Shown: in pieces, positions 17,915 through 26,693 of the stretch | Position numbering within the stretch: the stretch's first letter is position 1 | Layout of the letters: the number at the start of each line of letters is the position of its first letter | Source: Microvirga vignae | GTDB taxonomy: Bacteria; Pseudomonadota; Alphaproteobacteria; Rhizobiales; Beijerinckiaceae | Length of the DNA stretch: 64,000 bases | Direction of reading: 5' to 3' | Assembly (NCBI RefSeq): GCF_001017175.1 | Contig: NZ_LCYG01000003.1 | Location: forward strand, 1-64,000 | Program-made: the position numbers and the translations under genes | Notes under the pieces: model-generated | What the model was told of the DNA's origin: nothing | Seen by the model: only the letters and a program-made list of their open reading frames with translations | The model's database searches: none

Positions 17915-18721
17915 TCAATCCATCACGGCATCGAGGCCGCGCTTCAATCCAACGAAAGACGAGACGCGGCGGGCCGCCAGAAGCGTACCGGCAACGTAAG
18001 GCGCAGCCGATGAGCCTGCATCGTGACGGATCACGAGCCGCTCATTGTCGGCACCGAACACGGCCTCGCATGAAAGCACGAAGGAAGGCATGCGCAGCGA
18101 ATGAACCTGCACCGGCTCCCTTGCGCCGAGAGCACCACCACGCGTTTCGCGCACACCGGTGAGTTCGTTCACCGGCTTTGAGGTCGCAGACTGGCGCACT
18201 TCGCTCAAGAGTTCCGCCAACTCGCGCGCCGTGCCCGAAGGCGTATCGGGCTTCTTCGCCGAAGCGTAGTCGATGACCTCCATATCGGGCACGTAGCGCG
18301 CAGCTTCGAGAGCAAAGCGGCGCAGCAACGTCGCGGTGATGGAGAAGTTGCCGGCCGCAAGAACGCCCCGCCCGGCCTTGAGCGCATGCCCATCGATCTC
18401 CGCATAATCTTCTGCGGAGAGACCCGACGTGCCGATCACCACATGATGGCCCTGCGCCAGCGCCGTCAAAGCGTGCGCCTTCACGGCGCCGGGCTTGGTG
18501 TAGTCGATCACCACGTCGGACGGCGCTTTCAAGGCCTCTTCGAGCGTTGCGCTGATCGCAACGCCAAGGCGGGGAAGACCGGCAGCTTCGCCGGCGTCTT
18601 GGCCCGCAGCGCTGCGGCTGACCGCGCCTGCGAGCTCCAGATCGTCCGAGGCCGCAATCGCAGCCACCAGTGCCTTGCCGACCCAGCCCGTCGATCCTGC
18701 CAGGGTGACCCGAAGAGGCAT
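17915..18721 (-). CDS. DapB-like dihydrodipicolinate reductase homologue lacking the HH motif
   Basis: A 268-residue protein with DapB architecture: Rossmann nucleotide-binding loop LAGSTGWVGKALV (7-19), the VVIGTSGL segment (about 93-100), and C-terminal domain containing KKPDTPSGTA. In canonical DapB this signature is HHxxKxDAPSGTA; here the two His are replaced (IDYASAKKPDTPSGTA) while the catalytic Lys and the substrate-binding PSGTA are kept. It is sandwiched between glutaryl-CoA dehydrogenase and CoA-transferase genes, an unusual place for a lysine-biosynthesis enzyme. It may reduce a related cyclic imine, or be a divergent DapB. Substrate unknown. Confidence 0.85.
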   Translation of the reverse strand: MPLRVTLAGSTGWVGKALVAAIAASDDLELAGAVSRSAAGQDAGEAAGLPRLGVAISATLEEALKAPSDVVIDYTKPGAVKAHALTALAQGHHVVIGTSGLSAEDYAEIDGHALKAGRGVLAAGNFSITATLLRRFALEAARYVPDMEVIDYASAKKPDTPSGTARELAELLSEVRQSATSKPVNELTGVRETRGGALGAREPVQVHSLRMPSFVLSCEAVFGADNERLVIRHDAGSSAAPYVAGTLLAARRVSSFVGLKRGLDAVMD

Positions 18722-18753
18722 CGCCCTTTCCTTTCTGAGAAGAATGCCTGCTC

Positions 18754-19953
18754 TTAGAAGAACGCCTGCAGACCCGTCTGCGCGCGGCCCAGGATGAGAG
18801 CGTGCACGTCATGCGTGCCTTCATAGGTGTTTACGGTCTCCAGGTTCTGCGCGTGACGCATCACATGGTATTCTTCCTGGATGCCGTTGCCGCCGTGCAT
18901 GTCGCGGGCCATACGCGCGATATCGAGCGCCTTGCCGCAATTGTTGCGCTTCACGAGCGAGATCATCTCGGGAGCCATGCGGCCCTCGTCGAACAGACGG
19001 CCGACGCGCAGCGAGGCGTGAAGGCCGAGGGTGATCTCGGTCATCATGTCGGCAAGCTTCTTCTGCACGAGCTGGGTCGCTGCGAGCGGCTTGTTGAACT
19101 GCTTGCGGTCGAGCGTGTACTGGCGGGCGCGGTGCCAGCAATCTTCCGCCGCACCCATCGCGCCCCAGGAGATGCCGTAGCGTGCGCGATTGAGGCAGCC
19201 GAACGGCCCCTTCAGGCCCGACACGTTCGGCAGCAGCGCATCCTCGCCCACCTCGACGCCGTCCATGACGATCTCGCCCGTGATGGAGGCGCGCAAGCTG
19301 AGCTTACCGCCGATCTTTGGCGCAGAGAGGCCCTTCATGCCCTTCTCCAGCACGAAGCCACGGATCTCGTTGTCGTGGGCTTGCGACTTTGCCCACACCA
19401 CGAACACGTCCGCGATCGGGGAGTTCGAGATCCACATCTTCGAACCCTTCAGGCGATAACCGCCGTCGATCTTCTCGGCGCGAGTCTTCATGCCGCCAGG
19501 ATCGGAACCCGCATCCGGCTCGGTGAGGCCGAAGCAGCCCACGAACTCGCCCGAGGCGAGCTTGGGCAGGTACTTCCGGCGCTGCTCCTCGGAGCCATAG
19601 GCATAGATCGGGTACATCACGAGGGAGGACTGCACGCTCATCATCGAGCGGTAGCCGGAATCGACGCGCTCCACCTCACGGGCGACGAGACCGTAGGCGA
19701 CATAAGACGCGCCGGCGCAGCCGTATTCCTCAGGGAGGGTCACACCCAAAAGGCCGAGTTCGCCCATCTCGTTAAAGATCTCGCGATCCGTACGCTCTTC
19801 CCGGTAGGCCTCGATCACGCGCGGCAGGAGCTTTCCCTGGGCATAGGCGCGCGCCGTGTCACGGATCATGCGCTCGTCGTCGGTGAGCAGCTCATCGAGG
19901 AGCAACGGGTCTTCCCACTTGAGCTTTGCGATTTCCTGATGTGCACCTGCCAT
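18754..19953 (-). CDS. gcdH: Glutaryl-CoA dehydrogenase
   Basis: An FAD-dependent acyl-CoA dehydrogenase (399 aa) that oxidises and decarboxylates glutaryl-CoA to crotonyl-CoA in lysine, tryptophan and glutarate breakdown, passing electrons to ETF. Family features: acyl-CoA DH signature [16 protein letters not shown], the GCDH-type segment [17 protein letters not shown], and the C-terminal [18 protein letters not shown], whose Glu corresponds to the catalytic base of human GCDH. The ATG at 19953 has AGAGGA upstream at good spacing; the longer in-frame extension to 20154 would cover the divergent LysR promoter. First gene of the gcdH-dapB-like-gcdG operon. Confidence 0.94.
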   Translation of the reverse strand: MAGAHQEIAKLKWEDPLLLDELLTDDERMIRDTARAYAQGKLLPRVIEAYREERTDREIFNEMGELGLLGVTLPEEYGCAGASYVAYGLVAREVERVDSGYRSMMSVQSSLVMYPIYAYGSEEQRRKYLPKLASGEFVGCFGLTEPDAGSDPGGMKTRAEKIDGGYRLKGSKMWISNSPIADVFVVWAKSQAHDNEIRGFVLEKGMKGLSAPKIGGKLSLRASITGEIVMDGVEVGEDALLPNVSGLKGPFGCLNRARYGISWGAMGAAEDCWHRARQYTLDRKQFNKPLAATQLVQKKLADMMTEITLGLHASLRVGRLFDEGRMAPEMISLVKRNNCGKALDIARMARDMHGGNGIQEEYHVMRHAQNLETVNTYEGTHDVHALILGRAQTGLQAFF

Positions 19954-20098
19954 GATGAGCATTCCTCTTGTGAGCCGACGCGGAAGGCTGTTCCGGAGCG
20001 CCGGGTAAACCTCTTGAATTTTGCCGGAAAATCGCGCTGGACAGGCCCGATGTAAAGCGACATCTTCGCAGCAGGTTATTCGGAATTGGAATGAACTA

Positions 20099-20995
20099 GT
20101 GCTCCGTCGCGGCTTCCTGCCCAATATCGGCAATCTTCTCGCCTTCGAGGCCACGGCCCGGCATGGCAGCGTCTCGCGCGCCGCCGAAGAGCTGAACCTG
20201 ACCCAAAGCGCCGTCTCCCGGCAGATCCAGCAGCTGGAGGATTCGCTCGGCGTTTCCCTCTTCAGCCGCTCCCGTCAGCGGGTGGTGCTGACCGATGTGG
20301 GACGTCTTTATGCCTCCCAGGTACGCGGCACGCTGACTGAACTCTCGGACGCCACCCATCAGGCCATTGCGCTCTCAGGCACAAAGGGTGTTCTGAACCT
20401 CGCGACGCTTCCGACCTTCGGCACCCGCTGGCTCATTCCGCGCATTCCGCATTTTCTTAGCCTTCACCCGGACGCGACGGTGAATTTCGGCGTACGCCTC
20501 GTGCCCTTCGATTTCGCCACCGAGCCTTTCGATGCCGCCATCCACTTCGGCGAGCCGCATTGGCCTGGCGCGATCTGCGAGTTGCTTCGACGGGAGGAGG
20601 CCGTGCCCGTCTGCAGCCCGGCCTATCGGGAGCACGAGAAGATTCGGTCTCCTCAGGATCTCGCCCGCGCGACGCTGTTGCAGCAGAGCACCCGGCCGAC
20701 CGCCTGGGCCGAGTGGTTTGCGAGCGTGACCGTGGAAGCGGGCAATTCGATCCGTGGTCCGCGGTTCGAGCAATTCGCCATGGTAGCGCAAGCCGCGGCC
20801 GCAGGACTCGGCGTCGGGCTCATTCCGAACTTCCTGATTGCAGACGAGCTTGCCTCAGGGCGCCTCGAGGTTCTTTTCCCTCAAAGCATCCTGAGCGTCG
20901 GCGCCTATTATCTCGTCTATCCCGAACACAAGGCGGAAGCGCCTCTGGTGCGTTCCTTCCGCGATTGGATTCTTGAAGAAAGTCATCAGGGATAG
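20099..20995 (+). CDS. gcdR: LysR-family regulator, GcdR/GcvA type
   Basis: A 298-residue LysR-type activator with N-terminal winged helix ([30 protein letters not shown], about 11-45) and a GcvA-like effector domain. It is divergent from gcdH, 145 bp apart. In Pseudomonas the LysR protein GcdR in the same position activates gcdHG in response to glutarate, so the same role is inferred. A GTG at 20099 gives the usual family N-terminus; a TTG at 20021 would add 26 atypical residues reaching into the promoter region. Its 3' end overlaps the opposing MFS gene by 10 bp. Confidence 0.88.
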   Translation: MLRRGFLPNIGNLLAFEATARHGSVSRAAEELNLTQSAVSRQIQQLEDSLGVSLFSRSRQRVVLTDVGRLYASQVRGTLTELSDATHQAIALSGTKGVLNLATLPTFGTRWLIPRIPHFLSLHPDATVNFGVRLVPFDFATEPFDAAIHFGEPHWPGAICELLRREEAVPVCSPAYREHEKIRSPQDLARATLLQQSTRPTAWAEWFASVTVEAGNSIRGPRFEQFAMVAQAAAAGLGVGLIPNFLIADELASGRLEVLFPQSILSVGAYYLVYPEHKAEAPLVRSFRDWILEESHQG

Positions 20996-22173
20996 GCGCG
21001 CTTCGGCTTCAAGGTGCGCATGCTTAAGATAAAGGCGGCCCAGCCACAGAACACGATGGCCCCCGCCATGGACAGCGACGTTCCGTTGTAGAGCGCGCTC
21101 GTGAGCGCAATCATCACCGCACCCGTGCTGAGCTGCAGCGTGCCCATGAGCGCCGATGCGGTTCCGGCAATCGGTCCATGCTCTTCCAAAGCCAGAACCG
21201 CTGTCGAGGGGATGACATAGCCGAGGCAGCCGAAGGAAAGGAACAAAAGGCCCCAGAGGACATAGGCATTGTCGATGCCGGCCAGTGTCAGAATGAACAG
21301 CAGGCTCACCAGAGCGACGAAGCCGGAAATGGCCGTGCGCACCAAACGCTCGGCACCGAACCGGCGCATGAGAATGCTGTTGAACTGCGCGCTGCCGATG
21401 AAGGCGATCGCGTTCGAGGCAAAGATCATGCTGTAGTGCGAAGGCGAAAGACCGTAATGCTCAATGAAAATCACGGACGAGCCGGCAAGATACGCAAAGA
21501 AGCTCGCCTGGCTGAAGCCGCCTGTGAAAGCGATGCCTAGGAAGCGGCGGTCTTTCAAAAGAGTCTTGTAAGTGGAGAACGCTTGGCCGATGCCTCGTTG
21601 CCCTGCACTCTCGGGTCGCGTCTCCGGCAGCAGAAAAAAGAGCACGGCCATGCCGGCCAGACCGATCGCCGCGATGGCCCAGAAGATGTAGCGCCAGCTG
21701 TAGAACGCCGTCAGCGTGCTGCCGGCGAGCGGAGCGAGGATCGGCGATACGCTGAAAACCAGCATCGTGGTCGCCATCAGGCGAGCGGCTTCGTGACCGG
21801 TATGCAAGTCGCGAATGATCGCCCGTGGAATCACCATGGCGGCGCAGGAGCCGACGCCCTGCAGGAAGCGAAAGGCGATGAGCATTTCGACGTTCGGCGC
21901 GAAGCTGCAGCCGATGCTGCCGAGGACGAAGAGCCCCAAGCCCGCATAGAGGGGCGGCTTGCGGCCGAAACGGTCGGAGAGCGGCCCATAGGCCAGCTGG
22001 CAGACGGCGACCGCCAGGAAGAAGCTCATCAGGCTCATCTGCACGGCGCTGACATCGACTTGAAGCTCGCGGGCAATGGCCGGGAAGGCAGGCAGATACA
22101 TGTCGATGGCGAAGGGTCCGATAGCGGACAGCATTCCGAGGACGAGCGCATTGCGCAGAAAGGCGGATCGCAT
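20986..22173 (-). CDS. Bcr/CflA-family MFS drug exporter
   Basis: A 395-residue 12-TM major facilitator of the DHA1 Bcr/CflA type. Diagnostic features are the TM1 start MLSAIGPFAIDMYLPAFPAI, loop 2-3 motif A as YGPLSDRFGRKPPLYAG, TM4 motif B RFLQGVGSCAAMVIPRAIIRD, and TM5 motif C-like SPILAPLAGS. It exports a small molecule by proton antiport; characterised relatives move bicyclomycin, sulfathiazole or cysteine. It converges on the GcdR-like gene with a 10-bp overlap and has no obvious partner. Confidence 0.93.
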   Translation of the reverse strand: MRSAFLRNALVLGMLSAIGPFAIDMYLPAFPAIARELQVDVSAVQMSLMSFFLAVAVCQLAYGPLSDRFGRKPPLYAGLGLFVLGSIGCSFAPNVEMLIAFRFLQGVGSCAAMVIPRAIIRDLHTGHEAARLMATTMLVFSVSPILAPLAGSTLTAFYSWRYIFWAIAAIGLAGMAVLFFLLPETRPESAGQRGIGQAFSTYKTLLKDRRFLGIAFTGGFSQASFFAYLAGSSVIFIEHYGLSPSHYSMIFASNAIAFIGSAQFNSILMRRFGAERLVRTAISGFVALVSLLFILTLAGIDNAYVLWGLLFLSFGCLGYVIPSTAVLALEEHGPIAGTASALMGTLQLSTGAVMIALTSALYNGTSLSMAGAIVFCGWAAFILSMRTLKPKRAYP

Positions 22174-22483
22174 GGCAAAGGCTTTCGTGGCCTAAAGCTT
22201 ACGGGAAGCTGGATTGAGAAAACGGCCCGGCAAAAAGGGCATCAACTCGGGCAAACAACGTCTCGAGGGCGTGCCCGGGTCGATGGTCGAAGGCCACGCG
22301 GCGAAGGACACGATCTTGCTTTTATGTCCCAGGCGCCACCCGTCAAGCGGGCCCATCCAAGTTTCGTGGGACAATGTTCCACCAATTGGACGATTACTTA
22401 CCCTTCGTTAGCTATGTTTGGCCATGTCTGGTTAAAGATTCACCGGATGCGCAAGCCCATCCCGGCGGCCAGGCCGGCCGTTC
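22174..22483. other. Gene-free stretch upstream of the MFS gene
   Basis: About 310 bp with no convincing ORF on either strand and no clear promoter beyond general AT-rich patches. It contains small inverted repeats such as CCAATTGG near 22382, and leads into the repeat element. It presumably carries the MFS promoter (leftward). I see nothing else in it. Confidence 0.5.
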
Positions 22484-22620
22484 GAGCATCGAACCCAAAA
22501 GTGGACTTGCACTGTTGGGATCGATCCGATGCTCAGTCTGTAGAGGTGCGCATCGTTGGTTGCGACGCGAAGGGCCGCGCTAGCGAAAAACCGGGTCCAC
22601 TTTTCCGCACGATGCGCTAG
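22484..22620. repeat. Two-module palindromic intergenic element (copy B)
   Basis: Module 1 runs from GAGCATCGAACCCAAAAGTG to GATCCGATGCTC (22484-22534). Module 2 runs from GCGCATCGTT to CGATGCGCTAG (22549-22620) and includes the core AAAACCGGGTCCACTTTTCC. It ends in CTAG; the TAG lies in frame with a headless coding remnant that starts at the next base. Confidence 0.85.
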
Positions 22621-22800
22621 CAAAAGACAACCGCCTCAGCCGAGGCCCTCGCGGTGGTTGAGCGGCTGGTGCGCAACTCGAACGAACCGGGTCTCGTGCT
22701 GATCCTCGCCTGGTACAACTGCCACCACGGCATCCCGCGCGGGCTCTTGAGCTGGAAGCCGGGTGACGAGCCTCCCGCTTATGGCCTCGCCCTCTCCTGA
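22621..22800 (+). pseudogene. 3' remnant of a protein-coding gene cut by a repeat element
   Basis: From the base after element copy B to TGA at 22798-22800 there are 59 open codons with no start codon of good quality. Codon use has strong GC third positions, as in real genes here. The peptide contains VVERLVRNSNEPGLVLILAW, CHHGIPRGLL and WKPGDEPPAYGLALS. I do not recognise the family. The simplest reading is the C-terminal end of a gene whose upstream part was lost when the element arrived or during a deletion. A 70-codon opposite-strand frame covers the same bases but looks like its shadow. Confidence 0.4.
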
Positions 22801-23027
22801 CCAGGGCTCCCCCTTGCTCCCAGGCCGAAGCTGCTGCCGATCAAGCACCCTGACCGTTCGGAAGAGCCCTCAATTTGTCTGTGGCTGTGGATGGAACAGG
22901 CTCCCGACCGCCCCGAAGCCCACAGAATCGCGGAAATTTGAAATGGCCCGGTTTTTGAAAAAACTGCGTGAAAACGGCACGAAATGGTAAATTTCTTCTA
23001 AAAATTAGCCAAGGTTGCCGGGATAGA

Positions 23028-23057
23028 TTGACATTTTTGGGGCTTCGCACCTTAACT
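23028..23057 (+). promoter_or_regulatory. Putative promoter of the peptide importer operon
   Basis: TTGACA at 23028-23033 and TTAACT at 23052-23057 (18-bp spacer) lie 49 bp before the binding-protein start codon, in the most AT-rich stretch of the intergenic region. The -35 is a perfect consensus; the -10 is weak. Confidence 0.5.
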
Positions 23058-23105
23058 CCGTCACAGAACGGCCACGTGTAGTGCCGTCTCAGAGGACCTA
23101 GATAA

Positions 23106-24707
23106 ATGAAGAAATCAGCCCTTTTCGCAGCCATCTGCGTTCCGGCTTTCCTGGCAGCAGCCCCGCTGGCCGCCAAAACCCTCGTGTACTGCTCCGAGGG
23201 CAGCCCGGAGAACTTCTACCCTGGCATCAACACGACCGGCACCTCGTTCGACGTGAACGAGCACATCTACGACAACATCGTGGATTTCGAGCGCGGCGGC
23301 ACCCAGGTCGTTCCCGGCCTCGCTGAGAAGTGGGACATCTCTGCTGACGGCACGGTCTATACCTTCCACCTCCGCAAGAACGCCAAGTTCCATTCCAACA
23401 AGAACTTCAAGCCGACCCGCAACCTGAACGCCGACGACGTCCTGTTCATGTTCGAGCGTCAGTGGAAGGAAGAGAATCCTTACTTCAAGGTCACGAGCCC
23501 GAACCACTCCTACTTCACCGACATGGGCATGCCCAAGCTGCTGAAGTCGGTCGAAAAGGTGGACGACTACACCGTGCGCGTCACGCTCAATCAGCCCGAG
23601 GCACCCTTCCTGTCGAACCTCGCCATGCAGTTCGCCGGCGTGCAGTCGAAGGAATACGCCGACGCCATGCTGAAGGCCGGCACCCCTGAGAAGATCGACC
23701 AAGAGCCGATCGGCTCCGGCCCGTTCTACCTCGTCCAGTATCAGAAGGACGCCATCGTCCGCTTCAAGGCCTTCCCCGAGTACTGGGGCGGCAAGGCGAA
23801 GATCGACGACCTCGTGTTCTCGATCACGCCGGATGCCTCCGTGCGCTGGGCCAAGCTCCAGAAGGGCGAGTGCCACGTCATGCCGTATCCGAACCCGGCT
23901 GACCTCGAGGCCATGAAGAAGGATCCGAACGTCACGGTCATGGAGCAGCCCGGCCTGAACGTCGGCTATCTCGCCTATCAGACCACGAAGAAGCCCTTCG
24001 ACGACGTGCGCGTCCGCAAGGCCTTCAACATGGCCATGAACAAGAAGGCGATCGTCGACGCCGTGTTCCTCGGTTCTGGCATTCCGGCCAAGAACCCGAT
24101 CCCGCCGTCCATGTGGTCGTACAACGACTCCGTGAAGGAAGACGAGTACAACCCGGAAGCTGCCAAGAAGCTCCTGGCGGAGGCTGGCTACCCGAACGGT
24201 CTCGAGACCGACCTCTGGGCCATGCCGGTTCAGCGTCCCTACAACCCGAATGCCCGCCGCATCGCCGAGCTGATGCAGGCCGACCTCGCCAAGATCGGCG
24301 TGAAGGCTGAGATCAAGAGCTTCGAGTGGGGCGAGTACCGCAAGCGCGCTCAGGCCGGCGAGCACCAGATGGCTCAGCTGGGCTGGACGGGCGACAACGG
24401 CGACCCGGACAACTTCCTGCACACCCTGCTGGGCTGCGCCTCGGCGCAGAGCGCTTCGGGCTCGAACATCGCCAAGTGGTGCTACAAGCCGTTCGACGAT
24501 CTCGTGACGAAGGCGAAGGTTGTGACGAACCAGGCCGAGCGCACCAAGCTCTATGAAGAAGCTCAGAAGATCTTCAAGGAGCAGGCTCCGTGGTTCACGG
24601 TGGCTCACGCCGTGCAGCTGAAGCCGGTCCGCAAGGAAGTGGTTGACTTCAAGCTCTCGCCGTTCGGCCGCCACACCTTCTACGGCGTCGACATCAAGGG
24701 CAAGTAA
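23106..24707 (+). CDS. Peptide ABC importer periplasmic binding protein (DppA-like)
   Basis: A 533-residue family 5 extracellular solute-binding protein. A signal peptide (MKKSALFAAICVPAFLAAAP, cleavage near 24) precedes a mature sequence KTLVYCSEGSPENFYPGINT that is very like E. coli DppA. The core family stretch is VVPGLAEKWDISADGTVYTF. It delivers dipeptides or short oligopeptides (DppA also binds heme) to the DppBC permease encoded downstream. Codon use is very biased to C/G endings, as expected for a highly expressed protein. A strong terminator right after the stop suggests it is made in large excess over the membrane components. Confidence 0.93.
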   Translation: MKKSALFAAICVPAFLAAAPLAAKTLVYCSEGSPENFYPGINTTGTSFDVNEHIYDNIVDFERGGTQVVPGLAEKWDISADGTVYTFHLRKNAKFHSNKNFKPTRNLNADDVLFMFERQWKEENPYFKVTSPNHSYFTDMGMPKLLKSVEKVDDYTVRVTLNQPEAPFLSNLAMQFAGVQSKEYADAMLKAGTPEKIDQEPIGSGPFYLVQYQKDAIVRFKAFPEYWGGKAKIDDLVFSITPDASVRWAKLQKGECHVMPYPNPADLEAMKKDPNVTVMEQPGLNVGYLAYQTTKKPFDDVRVRKAFNMAMNKKAIVDAVFLGSGIPAKNPIPPSMWSYNDSVKEDEYNPEAAKKLLAEAGYPNGLETDLWAMPVQRPYNPNARRIAELMQADLAKIGVKAEIKSFEWGEYRKRAQAGEHQMAQLGWTGDNGDPDNFLHTLLGCASAQSASGSNIAKWCYKPFDDLVTKAKVVTNQAERTKLYEEAQKIFKEQAPWFTVAHAVQLKPVRKEVVDFKLSPFGRHTFYGVDIKGK

Positions 24708-24726
24708 GCCTTTTCACTCAACCTAC

Positions 24727-24761
24727 GGCGGAGCGGCTTCCTTCAGCCGCTCCGCCTTTTT
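24727..24761 (+). terminator. Strong terminator/attenuator between binding protein and permease genes
   Basis: A perfect 12-bp stem GGCGGAGCGGCT (24727-24738) with its complement (24745-24756), 6-nt loop, then TTTTT. It sits 20 bp after the DppA-like stop and 12 bp before the permease ATG. Partial read-through would explain higher expression of the binding protein than of the permease and ATPases. Confidence 0.88.
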
Positions 24762-24772
24762 ACGTTCAGACG

Positions 24773-25783
24773 ATGCTCAGATTCATTTTTACCCGCGTCA
24801 GCCTGATCATCCCGACCTTTATCGGGATCACGCTGCTTGCCTTCTTCCTGATCCGCCTTGTCCCGGGCGATCCGATCGAAACACTCGCGGGCGAGCGCGG
24901 CATCGATCCCGCCCGCCACGAACAGCTCCGCAAGGAATACGGATTCGACCAGCCGATCCTCGTGCAGTACGGCATCTATCTCTCCCGTGTCCTGCAAGGC
25001 GATCTGGGCAAGTCGATGATCACGCAGGAACCGGTCCTCAACGAGTTCTCTTCGCTGTTCCCGGCGACGATCGAATTGGCTCTCTGCGCGATTCTCTTTG
25101 CGCTCATCATCGGTCTTCCAGCGGGCATCATCGCTGCCATCCGGCGAAACTCGATCTTCGATCATGGCGTGATGGGTGTATCGCTTGCCGGCTATTCCAT
25201 GCCGATCTTCTGGTGGGGTCTCATCCTCATCCTGCTCTTCTCGGTGCAGTTCGACCTGACACCGGTCTCGGGCCGCATCGACGTGCTGTATTACATCGAA
25301 CCGATTACGGGCTTCCTGCTGATCGACACGCTGCTCTCCGATGAGGTGGACGCCTTCTGGTCGGCGGTCCAGCACTTGATCCTGCCCACCATCGTGCTGG
25401 GCACGGTTCCGCTCGCGGTGATCGCCCGCATGACCCGCTCCGCCATGCTGGAAGTTCTTGGCGAGGATTACATCCGCACCGCCAAGGCGAAGGGTCTCTC
25501 GCGCTTCCGCATCGTGGCTCTGCATGCCCTGCGCAACGCCCTGATCCCTGTCGTCACCGTGATCGGCCTGCAGATCGGCGTGCTGTTCACCGGCGCGATT
25601 CTGACTGAGACGATCTTCTCCTGGCCCGGCGTGGGCAAATGGCTTATCGACGCCATCTTCCGCCGTGACTATCCCGTGCTGCAGGGCGGCGCTCTGCTGC
25701 TCGGCGTCGTGGTGATGAGCGTGAACCTCCTCGTCGACCTCGCCTACGGCCTCATCAATCCTCGCATCAGGCATACGCGATGA
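24773..25783 (+). CDS. Peptide ABC importer permease 1 (DppB-like)
   Basis: A 336-residue inner-membrane permease of the DppB/OppB family with six hydrophobic segments. The N-terminus FIFTRVSLIIPTFIGITLLAF is TM1, and the EAA loop for ATPase contact is EDYIRTAKAKGLSRFRIV. The insertion between TM3 and TM4 (FDLTPVSGRIDVLYYIEPIT) is longer than in short homologues but occurs in DppB. It overlaps the next gene by 4 bp (ATGA), consistent with stoichiometric assembly of a DppB-DppC heterodimer. Confidence 0.94.
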   Translation: MLRFIFTRVSLIIPTFIGITLLAFFLIRLVPGDPIETLAGERGIDPARHEQLRKEYGFDQPILVQYGIYLSRVLQGDLGKSMITQEPVLNEFSSLFPATIELALCAILFALIIGLPAGIIAAIRRNSIFDHGVMGVSLAGYSMPIFWWGLILILLFSVQFDLTPVSGRIDVLYYIEPITGFLLIDTLLSDEVDAFWSAVQHLILPTIVLGTVPLAVIARMTRSAMLEVLGEDYIRTAKAKGLSRFRIVALHALRNALIPVVTVIGLQIGVLFTGAILTETIFSWPGVGKWLIDAIFRRDYPVLQGGALLLGVVVMSVNLLVDLAYGLINPRIRHTR

Positions 25784-26691
25784 CCACTGAAACCATGGAA
25801 GCTCCGGCCGTCGCAGTGCCGACGGCCACCCCTCCCCACCCCCTGCGTGAGTTCTGGGGCTATTTCAGCGCCAATCATGGCGCTGTGGCCGGCCTCGTGA
25901 TCATCGTGGCCGTGGTGCTCGTCGCATTGCTGGCGCCGGTGATCGCACCGCATGATCCGAACCTCACGAACACCGCCATCGCCCTGCAGCCGCCGTTCTG
26001 GCAGGCGGGCGGCTCGATCTCCTATCCGCTCGGCACGGATCCGATCGGACGCGACATCCTCTCCCGTCTGATCTACGGCGCGCAGCTGTCGCTCCTCATC
26101 GGCATCGCGGTGGTGACGCTCTCCATCGTCATCGGCACGGTGCTCGGCCTCGTCGCGGGTTTCTTCCGCGGCCTGACGGAGATCTTCATCATGCGCCTGA
26201 TGGACATCGTCCTCACGCTGCCGAGCCTTCTGCTCGCCATCGTGATCGTGGCGGTGTTGGGCCCCGGCCTCATGAACGCCATGCTCGCCGTCGCCCTCGT
26301 GATCTTGCCGCATTACGTGCGTCTTGCTCGCGCCGCAGTGATCACGGAAACCTCCAAGGACTACGTGATGGCGGCCCGCGTGAGCGGCGCCGGAACGACC
26401 CGCCTGATGTTCAAGGAAGTGCTCCCGAACTGCACCGCACCGCTCATCGTGCAGGCTTCGCTCGGCATCTCCACCGCAATCCTCGACGCCGCGGCCTTGG
26501 GCTTCCTCGGCCTCGGCGCGCAGCCGCCGTCGCCGGAATGGGGCACCATGCTGGCCGATGCCCGCGAGTTCGTGCTCCGTGCATGGTGGGTCGTGACCTT
26601 CCCCGGTCTTGCGATCCTCGTCACGGTGCTTGCCTTCAATCTTCTGGGCGACGGTCTTCGTGACGCCCTCGATCCCAAACTGAAGCGCTGA
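25780..26691 (+). CDS. Peptide ABC importer permease 2 (DppC-like)
   Basis: A 303-residue partner permease of the DppC/OppC type. An N-terminal cytoplasmic tail contains the OppC_N region ([20 protein letters not shown]); TM1 is [17 protein letters not shown]. The periplasmic segment [20 protein letters not shown] is the family hallmark, and the EAA motif is [20 protein letters not shown]. Together with the preceding permease it forms the translocation channel. The gene for ATPase 1 starts 2 bp after its stop. Confidence 0.94.
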   Translation: MTTETMEAPAVAVPTATPPHPLREFWGYFSANHGAVAGLVIIVAVVLVALLAPVIAPHDPNLTNTAIALQPPFWQAGGSISYPLGTDPIGRDILSRLIYGAQLSLLIGIAVVTLSIVIGTVLGLVAGFFRGLTEIFIMRLMDIVLTLPSLLLAIVIVAVLGPGLMNAMLAVALVILPHYVRLARAAVITETSKDYVMAARVSGAGTTRLMFKEVLPNCTAPLIVQASLGISTAILDAAALGFLGLGAQPPSPEWGTMLADAREFVLRAWWVVTFPGLAILVTVLAFNLLGDGLRDALDPKLKR

Positions 26692-26693
26692 TC

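Noticed and set aside
22432-22623. Small ORFs inside the palindromic elements (also near 31693, 45445 and 55900)
   Set aside because: They share the same peptide fragments (for example LALLGSIRCS) only because the repeat DNA is shared; no ribosome sites and no coding bias.
23115-24674. 519-codon frame antisense to the peptide-binding protein gene
   Set aside because: Shadow frame caused by GC3 bias; Leu/Val/His/Arg-rich with no family match, while the plus strand has a clear DppA-like protein.
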